Of a DNA stretch of 64,000 nt, positions 38,148 to 46,581 are shown piece by piece. Both the position numbers and the translations under genes were made by a program. The stretch's first letter is position 1; each line of letters starts with the position of its first letter. The notes under the pieces were generated by a model. That model had not been told where the DNA came from. It did no database searches and worked only from the letters and a program-made list of their open reading frames with translations. The stretch is taken from contig CANLWK010000005.1 in NCBI GenBank assembly GCA_947494805.1, forward strand, positions 124,001-188,000, given 5' to 3'. This stretch comes from an uncultured Croceitalea sp. (GTDB lineage: Bacteria > Bacteroidota > Bacteroidia > Flavobacteriales > Flavobacteriaceae).

Positions 38148-38322
38148 AAATAACTGTAGGTAACAAAGTGCTGAGGTAAAAAGCAACTCTTTTCTATATT
38201 GAATTTGAAACATGATTATTCTGTGTCAAAGCTCATTGATAAAGATTTAAGTTAAAAAATGTATTAATCTTGGCTCTATCTTTTAGCTAAAACACGGCAC
38301 AAAATCACACACTAGACCGTTG
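38145..38322 (+). repeat. Cassette-like spacer element
   Basis: It begins at the hydrolase stop with TAACTGTAGGTAACAAAG and ends CACACACTAGACCGTTG (ACCGTTG at 38316-38322), followed by CTGTATGATGCC. The interior is AT-rich. Confidence 0.55.
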
Positions 38323-38634
38323 CTGTATGATGCCGAAAGGTGGGTAAAAACCGGGCGGTCGAGGACGCCGCCCTACCTTTTTTACTACCATATAGCATCG
38401 ACCTGTCAGCACGACAGCAATTCGGCCATAAAATTTGCTAACTTCACCTAACAAACCTCGGACGGAACTACAACTATCGGCACTATACACATCAAGCGGT
38501 TAAACCGAATAGCGTCTAAAGGCTTCCATTGCTAAGGTATGCTTTGCATATCAACGTAACTTGCCTTACCCGCCGGCAAAAATTAACAAATGAAGTTAAA
38601 AACGATAATCGTTTTGATAAAAGCGGCCTAATGA
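38148..38634. other. Gene-free stretch of 487 bp
   Basis: It contains the spacer element above and then a GC-richer part with a strong nested inverted repeat at about 38337-38386 (AAAGGTGGGT, GGGCGG, CCGCCC, ACCTTTTT), which could act as a terminator. The remaining 250 bp before the AraC gene show nothing I can assign. Confidence 0.5.
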
Positions 38635-39741
38635 ATGCGCAGTGTAATTGCAATACTCATCTTTTTTGGTGCCATACAAGGATTCGCTCTATGTATAAAT
38701 TTATATTTTAAAGAAAAGAATAATAAAAAAGCATTTAAGAATTACTTTCTGTTTTTGTTTTCACTTTCTTTTTTTAACCTCTTGTACGCCCTAAAGTTCC
38801 TTGATATTTTCAATATCGGTTTCATTCCCTTAAGCGCATTTCCTTTACCCTATAAATATCTTATTGGCGTAGGTTTTTATTTTTACATCAAAAATCAGAT
38901 ACCGCAACAAAAGGCATCCTATTTTAAACCGGCTCATCTTCTGTTTTTACCCGCACTCTTTTACGGACTTTTAAGAACATATTGGTATGTGATGCTTCAT
39001 TCTGGAATGGATAAGGATATTAATTTAAAGGTGTACCAAAGTGGATTTTTTATCTACAATGAATACGTGTATTTGCTGTTCAACCTCGTATTGACCATAT
39101 TTTCCATCAAATTTTTAAAAGAAAATAAAACCAAAATAAGCGGGTTCAACGTAATGCGTAAAAATTGGGAATGGCTTTTAAAATTTTCTAATGCATTTAT
39201 GGTAATTATTCTTGCAAACATTTTACTTGCAATACTTGTTCATGTTTTAGGAGATCCAAAAAGCGGGACGGTCTACGTGATTATTTTAATTCTAAATTCC
39301 ATATACATCTATTGGGTGGGCATTGAATCCCTAACGCGGTCAAAATTTTTATTCAATACGTTTACACTCAAAGATTATACATCCAGTGAAGGCACATCTT
39401 GGCATCCATTATCACAATCACTGGAACATCTCATGAATGAGAAAGAAGTTTTTTCAAACAAAAATTTAAAAATATCCCATTTGGCTTCGCTGTTGGATAC
39501 AACTGACAGAGAATTGTCGCTCTATATCCATGAATCTTACGGGGTATCGTTTACAGAGTACATTAATCAGCTTCGTGTAGAAAAAGTAAAGCGACTTATA
39601 AATAAGGGTGAACAAGAAAAGTATACACTATTCGGCATTGCCGAAAAAGCTGGTTTTAGTTCAAAGTCCTCCTTTAATGAGGTATTTAAGAAAGTTACAG
39701 GTTTAACCCCCACCCAATACAAAGCCTCACATAAAAGTTAA
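38635..39741 (+). CDS. Membrane-anchored AraC-family regulator (1 of 3)
   Basis: A 368-residue protein. The first about 235 residues form seven hydrophobic helices, starting IAILIFFGAIQGFALCIN. The C-terminal about 100 residues are an AraC helix-turn-helix domain (LKISHLASLLDTTDRELSLYI and IAEKAGFSSKSSFNEVFKKVTGLTPTQY, two HTHs). The architecture matches the proteins at 43507 and 53931. It presumably senses a membrane or periplasmic signal. The adjacent exported S41-like peptidase gene, 100 bp downstream, is the likely target, by inference. Confidence 0.85.
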   Translation: MRSVIAILIFFGAIQGFALCINLYFKEKNNKKAFKNYFLFLFSLSFFNLLYALKFLDIFNIGFIPLSAFPLPYKYLIGVGFYFYIKNQIPQQKASYFKPAHLLFLPALFYGLLRTYWYVMLHSGMDKDINLKVYQSGFFIYNEYVYLLFNLVLTIFSIKFLKENKTKISGFNVMRKNWEWLLKFSNAFMVIILANILLAILVHVLGDPKSGTVYVIILILNSIYIYWVGIESLTRSKFLFNTFTLKDYTSSEGTSWHPLSQSLEHLMNEKEVFSNKNLKISHLASLLDTTDRELSLYIHESYGVSFTEYINQLRVEKVKRLINKGEQEKYTLFGIAEKAGFSSKSSFNEVFKKVTGLTPTQYKASHKS

Positions 39742-39841
39742 ATAGTCCAGATTTTTTTTTATGGACATTCTTCACTGTTCTTTTCTTGAAAAACAGCAGT
39801 GCCCCAACTAGTTTTACCCACTCAATCATAAAAAACAAATC

Positions 39842-40885
39842 ATGAAATCTTTATTTTTAAGTATTGCCGCATGTTTTTTTCTTTTTACAACTTCTACTAT
39901 AGGTCAAGAGCAGCGACTAACTGTAAAGGATAGTATTACTGCACTTTACACTAAATTATTTGAGGAATTACAAGAGAATTATTTACATACAAAAGCTGTA
40001 GACTGGCCTGCCATAAAATCCTGTACAATGAAGGAAGTCCTAAAAAGTGGAACCTTGGAAGAATCATTAAAACATTCCACAAAATTGTTTGATACGATTA
40101 AAGGAAATCATCTTATACTTTTTTCAGAGAAAAACTGGTACAATAGCACATTGGGAAAACCACTTACGGCAGAACTGTTCAATAAAAGCGTTTTAGACGC
40201 TTATGAAAAGAACAAACCTTTTGAAACCAAAGTAATTCATAAAAACTATGGCTATGTTTTTATTCCTGGAATGTTGCTCAAAGATGCCACAAGGCAGCAA
40301 CGTGATGAAGCAGCGCAAAAAATATATGACGCGATAGTAGAAATTGATAAATCACACAACATTAAAGGATGGATAGTTGATTTACGCCTTAACGTTGGAG
40401 GAAACTCTAATGTTATGTTAACCGGATTGTATCATTTATTAGGTAATGGCACTACACACTTGGTACTCAATATTGATAAACATGTAAAAACCCTTACCGG
40501 TTTACATGAGGGTGTCATGTATAAAAACCATAAAGAAAATCATGCTGTTACAATTACTACTAAACCAAAGCCTCAAATTCCTGTAGCTTTGCTATCTGGG
40601 GTTTTGACCAATAGTGCAGGAGAATTTGTTATTTTGGGCTTTAGGGGTCGAAAAAACACCATTGTAATTGGAGAAGAAAGTCTTGGTAACACTACTGCAA
40701 ACGACCTCTATGAAATGCCATTTGGTATAAAAGCGGCCATTACAGAAAGTTATGGAACCGACAGATCTGCGAAATTCACAAAAACCATTGTTCCGGACAT
40801 TGAAGTTATAAAACAGACCAACTTCGAAGATTTATCCAAGGATAAAAACGTCATTGAAGCCATAAGATTTATAGACTCTTATTAA
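39842..40885 (+). CDS. Secreted S41 (tail-specific) family peptidase-like protein
   Basis: A 347-residue exported protein with a signal peptide to about residue 21 (FTTSTIGQ). A helical N-terminal part (about 25-120) precedes the S41 catalytic core (about 135-340). The core has WIVDLRLNVGGNSNVMLTGL, the nucleophile region LSGVLTNSAGEFVILGFRG (Ser of TNSAGE), and EESLGNTTANDLYEMPFG. There is no PDZ domain, so it resembles the interphotoreceptor retinoid-binding-like subgroup rather than CtpA. It is paired with the membrane AraC gene upstream. Confidence 0.85.
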   Translation: MKSLFLSIAACFFLFTTSTIGQEQRLTVKDSITALYTKLFEELQENYLHTKAVDWPAIKSCTMKEVLKSGTLEESLKHSTKLFDTIKGNHLILFSEKNWYNSTLGKPLTAELFNKSVLDAYEKNKPFETKVIHKNYGYVFIPGMLLKDATRQQRDEAAQKIYDAIVEIDKSHNIKGWIVDLRLNVGGNSNVMLTGLYHLLGNGTTHLVLNIDKHVKTLTGLHEGVMYKNHKENHAVTITTKPKPQIPVALLSGVLTNSAGEFVILGFRGRKNTIVIGEESLGNTTANDLYEMPFGIKAAITESYGTDRSAKFTKTIVPDIEVIKQTNFEDLSKDKNVIEAIRFIDSY

Positions 40886-41086
40886 ATGAGTTTTATTGAT
40901 TACAGCAGTATACTTCAATTTTTCACATTCAGACTGAATTTCAAGTTGAAAACTATTGCCAATGATGACGATAATTCAGCCTTAACCTTTAACCACAAAG
41001 AATATTTCCTACTTTTAATACGACTCCATTTCTTAACCTAAAGATTCTAATGGATTTCCGCGCGGAAATCATATCCAAAACCGTTG
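40886..41086 (+). repeat. Cassette-like spacer element
   Basis: It runs from the S41 gene stop to GGAAATCATATCCAAAACCGTTG (ACCGTTG at 41080-41086). It includes the hairpin GATTTCCGCGCGGAAATC, a perfect 18-bp palindrome at 41053-41070. The next ATG is 18 bp after the end. Confidence 0.6.
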
Positions 41087-41103
41087 CAGTGCATCTGAGA
41101 AAA

Positions 41104-41688
41104 ATGAAAACTAAATTCAAACGTTCACGGATTTTAATTTTTGCGTCTATACTTTTTGTTGGATATGTATTGACAAATATGTTTAGGACAAAGAAATTGA
41201 CTGAAAAAGAAAAAAGTACAATTCCATATAAAGCGAATGACATTTTGGTTTTCAAATCAAACCATTCGGAAGTAGATACTTTGCTGATAAAAGAAATTAC
41301 TATCAGTGAACATCCGCCAAATCTTGGTGATATGTTTTGGGCTAAAAACACCGAGGTTTTAAGAGTTCAATCTGATAAGAATTGCAAAAATTGTGACGAG
41401 ATAATTACCATTTCCAAACAAAATTTTACGTCTGAAACAAGAGTAAGTTTTGATTTAATTCTAAATGGTAAAAGATATTATCACGGAACTGATTTTAAAA
41501 CTCTCGTGAAATCGCAACCTGAAAAACTAATTGTAAATGGAGTTGAATTAATCGATGTCATTCGAATTGATCGAAAATCAGAAAAATCACATGCTGGATA
41601 TATCGACCGAATGTATTGGAGTAAATCAAAAGGAATTGTTCGAATTGATATAAACTCGGACTATTATTGGGAACTAAAAGATGGATGA
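41104..41688 (+). CDS. Hypothetical membrane-anchored protein (194 aa)
   Basis: From the ATG at 41104 the product has 194 residues. One N-terminal transmembrane helix (about 9-26, ILIFASILFVGYVLTNMF) is preceded by basic residues. The outer domain has CKNCDE, a Cys pair, and many beta-like stretches. A longer in-frame start at 41050 would read through the ACCGTTG end of the spacer element and is rejected. No family recognised. Single gene between two elements. Confidence 0.6.
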   Translation: MKTKFKRSRILIFASILFVGYVLTNMFRTKKLTEKEKSTIPYKANDILVFKSNHSEVDTLLIKEITISEHPPNLGDMFWAKNTEVLRVQSDKNCKNCDEIITISKQNFTSETRVSFDLILNGKRYYHGTDFKTLVKSQPEKLIVNGVELIDVIRIDRKSEKSHAGYIDRMYWSKSKGIVRIDINSDYYWELKDG

Positions 41689-41698
41689 AAAACGTACT

Positions 41699-41908
41699 AC
41701 AACAATGTACAATCGCGATTTATTAATGGCTTTATGTTCCGTCAAAAAAGGATTCATCGCTCACTTTACTCTGGTGGGGCGGATTCGACTACGTCCGAAT
41801 CCACCCCACCAGAAGGGTGCTGTCGGGTTGGTCTGAATTGCTAAAGTCAGTGCTAAACCGAAAATCAACACATATTAAGCTGTAACAGACGATTGTATGA
41901 GACCGTTG
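41699..41908 (+). repeat. Palindromic cassette-like spacer element with long hairpin
   Basis: The left end ACAACAATGTACAATCG and right end CGATTGTATGAGACCGTTG carry 8-bp inverted arms TACAATCG (41708-41715) and CGATTGTA (41890-41897). Between them lies a hairpin of two 17-bp arms, 41771-41787 and 41796-41812 (one mismatch, 8-nt loop). Confidence 0.75.
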
Positions 41909-41931
41909 CTTGCAATTAAAAACGACCGATA

Positions 41932-42531
41932 TTGGGATTATTTGACAGATTATTAAAAAAAGAAAAATCAAACGAACTTCAAGTGGGAAATTGGGTAAAT
42001 TCTTATTCAAAGGGGATTTATAGAATTGAAACTATCGTTGACCAATTTTACGATGAAAGCTACCCTGCGCTCGGAGAAAATAAAATTGGTGACCGAATTA
42101 AAGACCGAATAATCGTTACGAAAAGATTTCTGAACTCAAAGTTCAAAAAATCCTTTAGTTATGAGAGTTGTAGCGAGGCCTTTGTCTCAAAACTAAATAA
42201 CAATCATTATTCTGAACTACAAAAGGTAATTGAACAATACCCAAAACTGTTGGAAGAATTTAATGAATACGAGATTCCCACCAGAGAAACCATTTACAAT
42301 ATGGAGTTACAAATAGATAATGAATCTGATTTGAAGAAAGTAAATGGACTGATTGACTTTATAAAAATTGGCAAAAGCTTTTTGGAAATTCAAACGGAAA
42401 TGGAACAAACGGACTTGTTAAAACTTAAACCAAAGTATTTCGGAAATTATTTATTTCAGCTGATTAACTATAATGACGAATATCTGAATAAAAAGATATT
42501 ATGGCGGAATGCAAAACTGACTAAAAAATAA
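41932..42531 (+). CDS. Hypothetical protein (199 aa)
   Basis: A 199-residue soluble protein from a TTG start at 41932 (MGLFDRLLKKEKSNELQVGNW), with no ATG nearby that preserves the N-terminus. It is mainly helical and charged, with WVNSYSKGIYRIETIVDQFY near the start and YLNKKILWRNAKLTKK at the end. No signal peptide or known domain. The start lies 23 bp after the ACCGTTG end of the preceding element. Confidence 0.55.
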   Translation: MGLFDRLLKKEKSNELQVGNWVNSYSKGIYRIETIVDQFYDESYPALGENKIGDRIKDRIIVTKRFLNSKFKKSFSYESCSEAFVSKLNNNHYSELQKVIEQYPKLLEEFNEYEIPTRETIYNMELQIDNESDLKKVNGLIDFIKIGKSFLEIQTEMEQTDLLKLKPKYFGNYLFQLINYNDEYLNKKILWRNAKLTKK

Positions 42532-42643
42532 CTGCAGGCGACAATGGCCATAATTCATTTTGGTTTTGTGCCGCACCAACCTGCCCGAACGTACCGTTCG
42601 GCATGGGCAAGAATAATAATTTCTATCATGGCCCAGACCGTTG
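42530..42643 (+). repeat. Palindromic cassette-like spacer element
   Basis: The left end GCGACAATGGCCATAATTC and right end TATCATGGCCCAGACCGTTGG are inverted around GGCCAT/ATGGCC. The centre has CCGAACG-TAC-CGTTCGG (42585-42601), flanked by TGCC and GGCA. ACCGTTG is at 42637-42643. Confidence 0.7.
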
Positions 42644-42652
42644 GCACACATA

Positions 42653-42732
42653 TAAAAACCGAAAGCGAAGTGCTTCGAATCTGCCCTGCAGCCCGTACAC
42701 AGAACGTTGTGTGCAATGCTGAAAAACCGTTG
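42653..42732 (+). repeat. Partial cassette-boundary ends in tandem
   Basis: Immediately after the previous element, CCGAAAGCGAAGTGCTTCG and CGTACACAGAACGTTGTG repeat right-end sequences seen at 36672 and 35834. A further ACCGTTG follows at 42726-42732, 23 bp before the MepB ATG. It looks like two right ends stacked without a gene, as if a cassette had been lost. Confidence 0.5.
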
Positions 42733-42754
42733 CTTACTTAAGAGAATTTTAGAA

Positions 42755-43249
42755 ATGGACAGTAATCTGAATCAAATTAAAACGGAGGTTTACGACAAAT
42801 GTTCTCTTGACATTTCAGAATTTGAAACCGAATCGGAAAGTAAAGAATATAACGCTTGCCGATTTGAGCTTAACGGGCGAAATATTCTAAGTAGAAACGC
42901 TAAAATAACACCAAGAAAAGTCGGACAATTTGTTACGTTTTGGAAACGAAATGGAAATGGGGCCATCGAGCCATTTGACGATTCTGACCGAATTGATTTT
43001 TATACTGTGAACGTACGGACTGAAAAGAAGTTTGGACAGTTTGTTTTTCCAAAATCCGTGTTGATTAAAAAAGGAATTATTTCAACGAAAAAGAAAGAAG
43101 GAAAAAGAGGGTTTCGAGTTTATCCTAAATGGGATGTTGTGAAAAGTAAACAGGCCGAGCGAACTCAAAAATGGCAATTGGATTACTTCTATGAAATAAA
43201 CGATTCTACGGACTTAAAAAAAGTATCTGAACTGTATGAAATGAAATAG
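42755..43249 (+). CDS. MepB-family protein
   Basis: A 164-residue soluble protein from the ATG at 42755. The family block is well preserved: YNACRFELNGRNILSRNAKIT, RKVGQFVTFWKRN, GAIEPFDDSDRIDFY, FGQFVFPKSVLIKKGI and GFRVYPKWDVVKSKQA. MepB was named from the staphylococcal mepRAB locus; its biochemical role is unknown. It stands alone here, without a MATE pump or MarR regulator, between two spacer elements. A longer frame from 42707 reads through the spacer ends and is rejected. Confidence 0.85.
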   Translation: MDSNLNQIKTEVYDKCSLDISEFETESESKEYNACRFELNGRNILSRNAKITPRKVGQFVTFWKRNGNGAIEPFDDSDRIDFYTVNVRTEKKFGQFVFPKSVLIKKGIISTKKKEGKRGFRVYPKWDVVKSKQAERTQKWQLDYFYEINDSTDLKKVSELYEMK

Positions 43250-43268
43250 CTGTGGAAGAAAACGCTAA

Positions 43269-43460
43269 ACAACGCAGTGTATAAAACATAGCTGGTAAGT
43301 GCCAAACTGAAAGACCTGTATCTATTCACAAAGACCGCCAAATTTTTAAATTTGGCTTTTAAAATAAGAGAAATTAAAAAAATATAAAAATTCGGCTCTG
43401 TGTTAATCCGAAGAATTAGTGTCTTTTCATACGCTACGTTGCATACGTAAGGCCGTTGGT
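43269..43460 (+). repeat. Palindromic cassette-boundary element, best-preserved copy
   Basis: The left end ACAACGCAGTGTATAAAACA (then TAGCTGGTAAGTGC) and the right end GCTACGTTGCATACGTAAGG (then CCGTTGG) form long imperfect inverted repeats, CAACG outside and TAGC/GCTA inside. A central GCCAAAT/ATTTGGC hairpin and the block ATTCGGCTCTGTGT are shared with 35658-35851. GCCGTTG is at 43452-43458. Confidence 0.85.
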
Positions 43461-43506
43461 ATGGATTTTGAAAGGAAAAAGAATGAAAAATTTAAAGAAG
43501 TAAAAA

Positions 43507-44571
43507 ATGTACGGTATTATAAACTTTGTCATTTCATTTGGTGCCATGCAAGGTTTTATTATTGGCGTTTATCTTTTAATAAGAGGATTTAAACTAAAGC
43601 AAGATTTTTTTTATTTAGGGCTAATTTTAATCGGTTTTGCAGCCCTACTAGGAAGAGCTGTACTAATAGGTATCTATGAAAACCAACCATTGTTCTTTAA
43701 TAATCTTAACTTCTTTTTATTGATTTCTCCCGCTTTGTACCTCTATGCTAAAGAATCATCTAGAGGTACCAAGAATCCTTTGAATTTTAACTCCATACAT
43801 TTCCTCCCATTTCTAATTATAAATTTAGTATTTATAGCATATTATTTTTCTTTAAAAAATCCAATCGATTACATAACGTATCTAACTAACATCATTAAAG
43901 TTAACGATCGTTTTAGTATCGTCTATTTTTCAATATACCTTTATCTAACTTATAAAATTGTTAGACAACATAAATCTTCATATCGTAAAGAACTTTACGA
44001 ACTATTAAATAGATTGATGTACAATTTTTTTGGTTTTTATATCATTTGGTTAATCTACGTTTTGGCAGAATTAATATACTTTAACTATACTATGGAACTC
44101 GTATATTATTATCCAATTATGTTAATATTAGCAGTGATTCTTTATTATATGAGTTTACAGGTTATTTTAAACTATCGGTTTCTCTTTGACATTAAAGCAG
44201 TTAGAAAAAGGAAAAATTTTACTTTAGAAGAGGTAGACGGTAAAAATTTGTTGAATCAGTTAACTCTTTTTATGACAGAGGAAAAACCCTTTTTAGATGG
44301 TAATATTTCTCTAATTTCTCTTGCTAGCTCATTAGGTGTAAATCCAAAAGCTTTATCTTTTGTAATCAATGAACATATTGACAAGAATTTTAATAATTAC
44401 ATTAATGATTGGCGAATCAAAGAAGTAAAGAAAAGGTTGAACGACAAGCAATATGATCAATTCAAAATGCTAACAATTGCCTTTGATTGCGGTTTTAATT
44501 CTAAATCAACGTTTAATCTTGCTTTCAAAAAAGCTACTGGATTATCTCCTTCCGAGTATAGAAAACTATAA
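43507..44571 (+). CDS. Membrane-anchored AraC-family regulator (2 of 3)
   Basis: A 354-residue protein. About 230 N-terminal residues make seven hydrophobic helices, starting INFVISFGAMQGFIIGVYLL. The C-terminal AraC domain has ISLISLASSLGVNPKALSFVI and LTIAFDCGFNSKSTFNLAFK as its two helix-turn-helices, and ends GLSPSEYRKL. It is the same architecture as 38635 and 53931. The AT content is noticeably higher than in the core genes. The downstream exported alpha/beta hydrolase is the likely partner, by inference, although a spacer element separates them. Confidence 0.85.
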   Translation: MYGIINFVISFGAMQGFIIGVYLLIRGFKLKQDFFYLGLILIGFAALLGRAVLIGIYENQPLFFNNLNFFLLISPALYLYAKESSRGTKNPLNFNSIHFLPFLIINLVFIAYYFSLKNPIDYITYLTNIIKVNDRFSIVYFSIYLYLTYKIVRQHKSSYRKELYELLNRLMYNFFGFYIIWLIYVLAELIYFNYTMELVYYYPIMLILAVILYYMSLQVILNYRFLFDIKAVRKRKNFTLEEVDGKNLLNQLTLFMTEEKPFLDGNISLISLASSLGVNPKALSFVINEHIDKNFNNYINDWRIKEVKKRLNDKQYDQFKMLTIAFDCGFNSKSTFNLAFKKATGLSPSEYRKL

Positions 44572-44726
44572 CACTCATTCAGTCTTAAGTCTTTTTTAAG
44601 ACCATTTTTTTAATATTTCGAGTCCTAAATCTTCTTTTAGAGCATTTAATCCTTTACTCTGTGGTTCTTTTGTCAATAAAATATAGCGGACGAATCCAAC
44701 ACAACTGGCCATATACAGAACCGTTA
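44569..44726 (+). repeat. Cassette-like spacer element
   Basis: It starts at the stop codon as TAACACTCATTCAG. It contains the hairpin GTCTTAA-N7-TTAAGAC and ends GGCCATATACAGAACCGTTA (ACCGTTA at 44720-44726), 26 bp before the hydrolase ATG. Confidence 0.6.
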
Positions 44727-44752
44727 TAAATCAATACTAACTAAGGTAGCTC

Positions 44753-45859
44753 ATGAATTTAAAAGGTAGATTGTTAATTAGTATGTTTATAAGCTTGTTT
44801 TCTTGTTTTTCAAGTCAAGCTCAAGTAAAGGAAAAAGTATTTCTTAACCGGTCTTGCCAACCTAAAAGCAATATAAAATCTGAAATAAACGAAGCCCAGT
44901 TTGTGCTTATCGGTGATGTACCACAGTGGGTTACAATAAAAGGCAAGAATTGTTCTAACCCTATAGTCTTGATGGTGCATGGAGGTCCGGGAAATCCTTT
45001 GAGCATGTATCACGATAGTCTTTTTAAAGATTTTGAAGAAAACTTTACTATTGTTCACTGGGATCAGAGAGGTTCGGGAAAAACATATCTAGCGCAATTT
45101 GAGGCAGAAGAGCTCACTTTAGATATGATTACCAACAACAAATTAAGTGTAGACCTTCTGGTAAAGGATGGTCTTGAAGTAAGTGATTACATTAGAAATA
45201 GATTGGGTCAAGAAAAAATAATCATTTCGGGCTCATCTTGGGGATCGTTCTTAGCTACAAAAATGGTACATGCGGCGTCGAATAAGTTTCATTTTTATGT
45301 TGGGCTATCTCAGCTTGTTAATGGGAGCACAAATTATGCAGAGAGTTATAAAAAAGTTAAAACGATGGCAATAGAGCGAGGTGATAACGCTGCTCTAGAT
45401 ATTCTAAATAAAATGGGTCCACCAAGTTGGAGTCATCCATCCAGCTTCGGTAAATTGCGTAGAATTATACGGAGGTATGAAAGTGAGACAGCAAGTGATC
45501 CTGTGCAATGGAAGGTTTCAAAAGAGTATCTTTCTGAATTTTCAGACTCTAGATATTCTATGTTTTCAGAAGAATTTTCATTTCTAAAATTTATAGGATT
45601 GAATGATGATGGAATGATAAATGAAGTAGCTCTGGATGAATGTTGTACTCATTTAAAGATACCGATATATATCATACAAGGTCATAAAGATTTATTAACG
45701 TTGCCGGAAGTCACAAAAGAATTCTTTGAAGAAATCGTGGCATCAGACAAAGAATACATACAAGTGGAGAATTCAGGCCACGATGCAAACGTAGACATGT
45801 TGAGTATGCAGTTAGATATGCTCAAAGCAGGTGCTGCAAAGTATATCAAGAAAGAGTAA
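44753..45859 (+). CDS. Secreted alpha/beta hydrolase, proline-iminopeptidase-like
   Basis: A 368-residue exported protein with a signal peptide to about residue 23 (SCFSSQAQ). The alpha/beta-hydrolase core shows the HGGPG oxyanion motif (LMVHGGPGNPLSMYHD, about 80-95) and DQRGSGKTY. The nucleophile elbow is GSSWGSFLA (Ser near 163). The Asp is in IQGHKDLLTLPEV and the His in VENSGHDANVD. HGGPG plus DQRGSG is typical of prolyl aminopeptidases of the S33 family, so a peptide substrate is likely but not certain. Confidence 0.85.
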   Translation: MNLKGRLLISMFISLFSCFSSQAQVKEKVFLNRSCQPKSNIKSEINEAQFVLIGDVPQWVTIKGKNCSNPIVLMVHGGPGNPLSMYHDSLFKDFEENFTIVHWDQRGSGKTYLAQFEAEELTLDMITNNKLSVDLLVKDGLEVSDYIRNRLGQEKIIISGSSWGSFLATKMVHAASNKFHFYVGLSQLVNGSTNYAESYKKVKTMAIERGDNAALDILNKMGPPSWSHPSSFGKLRRIIRRYESETASDPVQWKVSKEYLSEFSDSRYSMFSEEFSFLKFIGLNDDGMINEVALDECCTHLKIPIYIIQGHKDLLTLPEVTKEFFEEIVASDKEYIQVENSGHDANVDMLSMQLDMLKAGAAKYIKKE

Positions 45860-46025
45860 CGTTTTTCAATCATTCGAAAACCAATACCATTTATCTGAGA
45901 TCTTATATTTCTTGTTGTTGAGGTTTCGAATAAGTTTATCGAATAGATAAGGTCTAGTTTTGACGAGTTTGTACAAAGGATTCATAACAATATGTCATAC
46001 GTAATGGCTAGGAATGTGATAATTT

Positions 46026-46094
46026 TCATGGTTTTCGGCCCTTTTACTCCCAATACGACGAGAACCATGATATAAGGCCATTTGATGGCCTTAT
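46026..46094. repeat. Two tandem hairpins
   Basis: TCATGGTT (46026-46033) pairs with AACCATGA (46063-46070) around a 29-nt loop. Directly after it, ATAAGGCCA (46072-46080) pairs perfectly with TGGCCTTAT (46086-46094) around TTTGA. No T tract follows, so a plain terminator is unlikely. Confidence 0.7.
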
Positions 46095-46261
46095 CGACAA
46101 CCGCGCAATGCTTCCGCAGCAACTGTATCAAGTACAATAGGTACTGCATCGTTGATGTTTTCTTACTATTTCCGTAAGATTCGCCACCAACACTAACTCT
46201 TGCGCATTGCTTCGCAGATGTCGTATTTGAATGTAGAAGGAGTTGGATTTTTTATGGCCTG

Positions 46262-46545
46262 AATTCAGTATGTTATGGGATGGTTGGTATTGCATATAAT
46301 GATTTCTGCAAAAGTTCAAAAACATTCATGGCATCGTTAAAAACTTTTAACACTGAATGGGATAGCTTAAGTATTATCCCGCTCGGAAATAATCATGCAA
46401 TTTCTTCATTCATATTTGCCGATTCAATTGTCACCAATGATGGAACAAGTACTCAATCTAAAGGTCCAAACACCATATGCATGGGAAAAGTAATGGAAAA
46501 TGGAAAGTGATATATGGAGATGCTGATCATTACCTAGTCGAATAG
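46262..46545 (+). pseudogene. Remnant of an NTF2/SnoaL-like protein gene
   Basis: The open stretch reads WDSLSIIPLGNNHAISSFIF and DGTSTQSKGPNT, the C-terminal half of a nuclear-transport-factor-2-like protein. The expected ending NGKWKVIYGDADHY is present at about 46492-46533, but in another frame. At least two indels near 46474-46492 separate the parts. The N-terminal half is missing. An intact copy would be a small cone-shaped enzyme or binding protein of unknown substrate. It is a decayed cassette cargo. Confidence 0.55.
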
Positions 46546-46581
46546 TCCAAAAAAAGATACATACAACAAAGATCATGATTT

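Noticed and set aside
41771-41812. Cloverleaf or T-arm of a tRNA, because GGATTCGA-like sequence is present
   Set aside because: Only one long hairpin forms. There is no anticodon arm, D arm or acceptor stem of the right spacing.
42544-42741. 65-residue frame on the + strand
   Set aside because: It is made entirely of palindromic spacer sequence and has no protein-like composition.
46128-46325. 65-residue minus-strand frame
   Set aside because: It overlaps the NTF2-like remnant and has no protein-like features.
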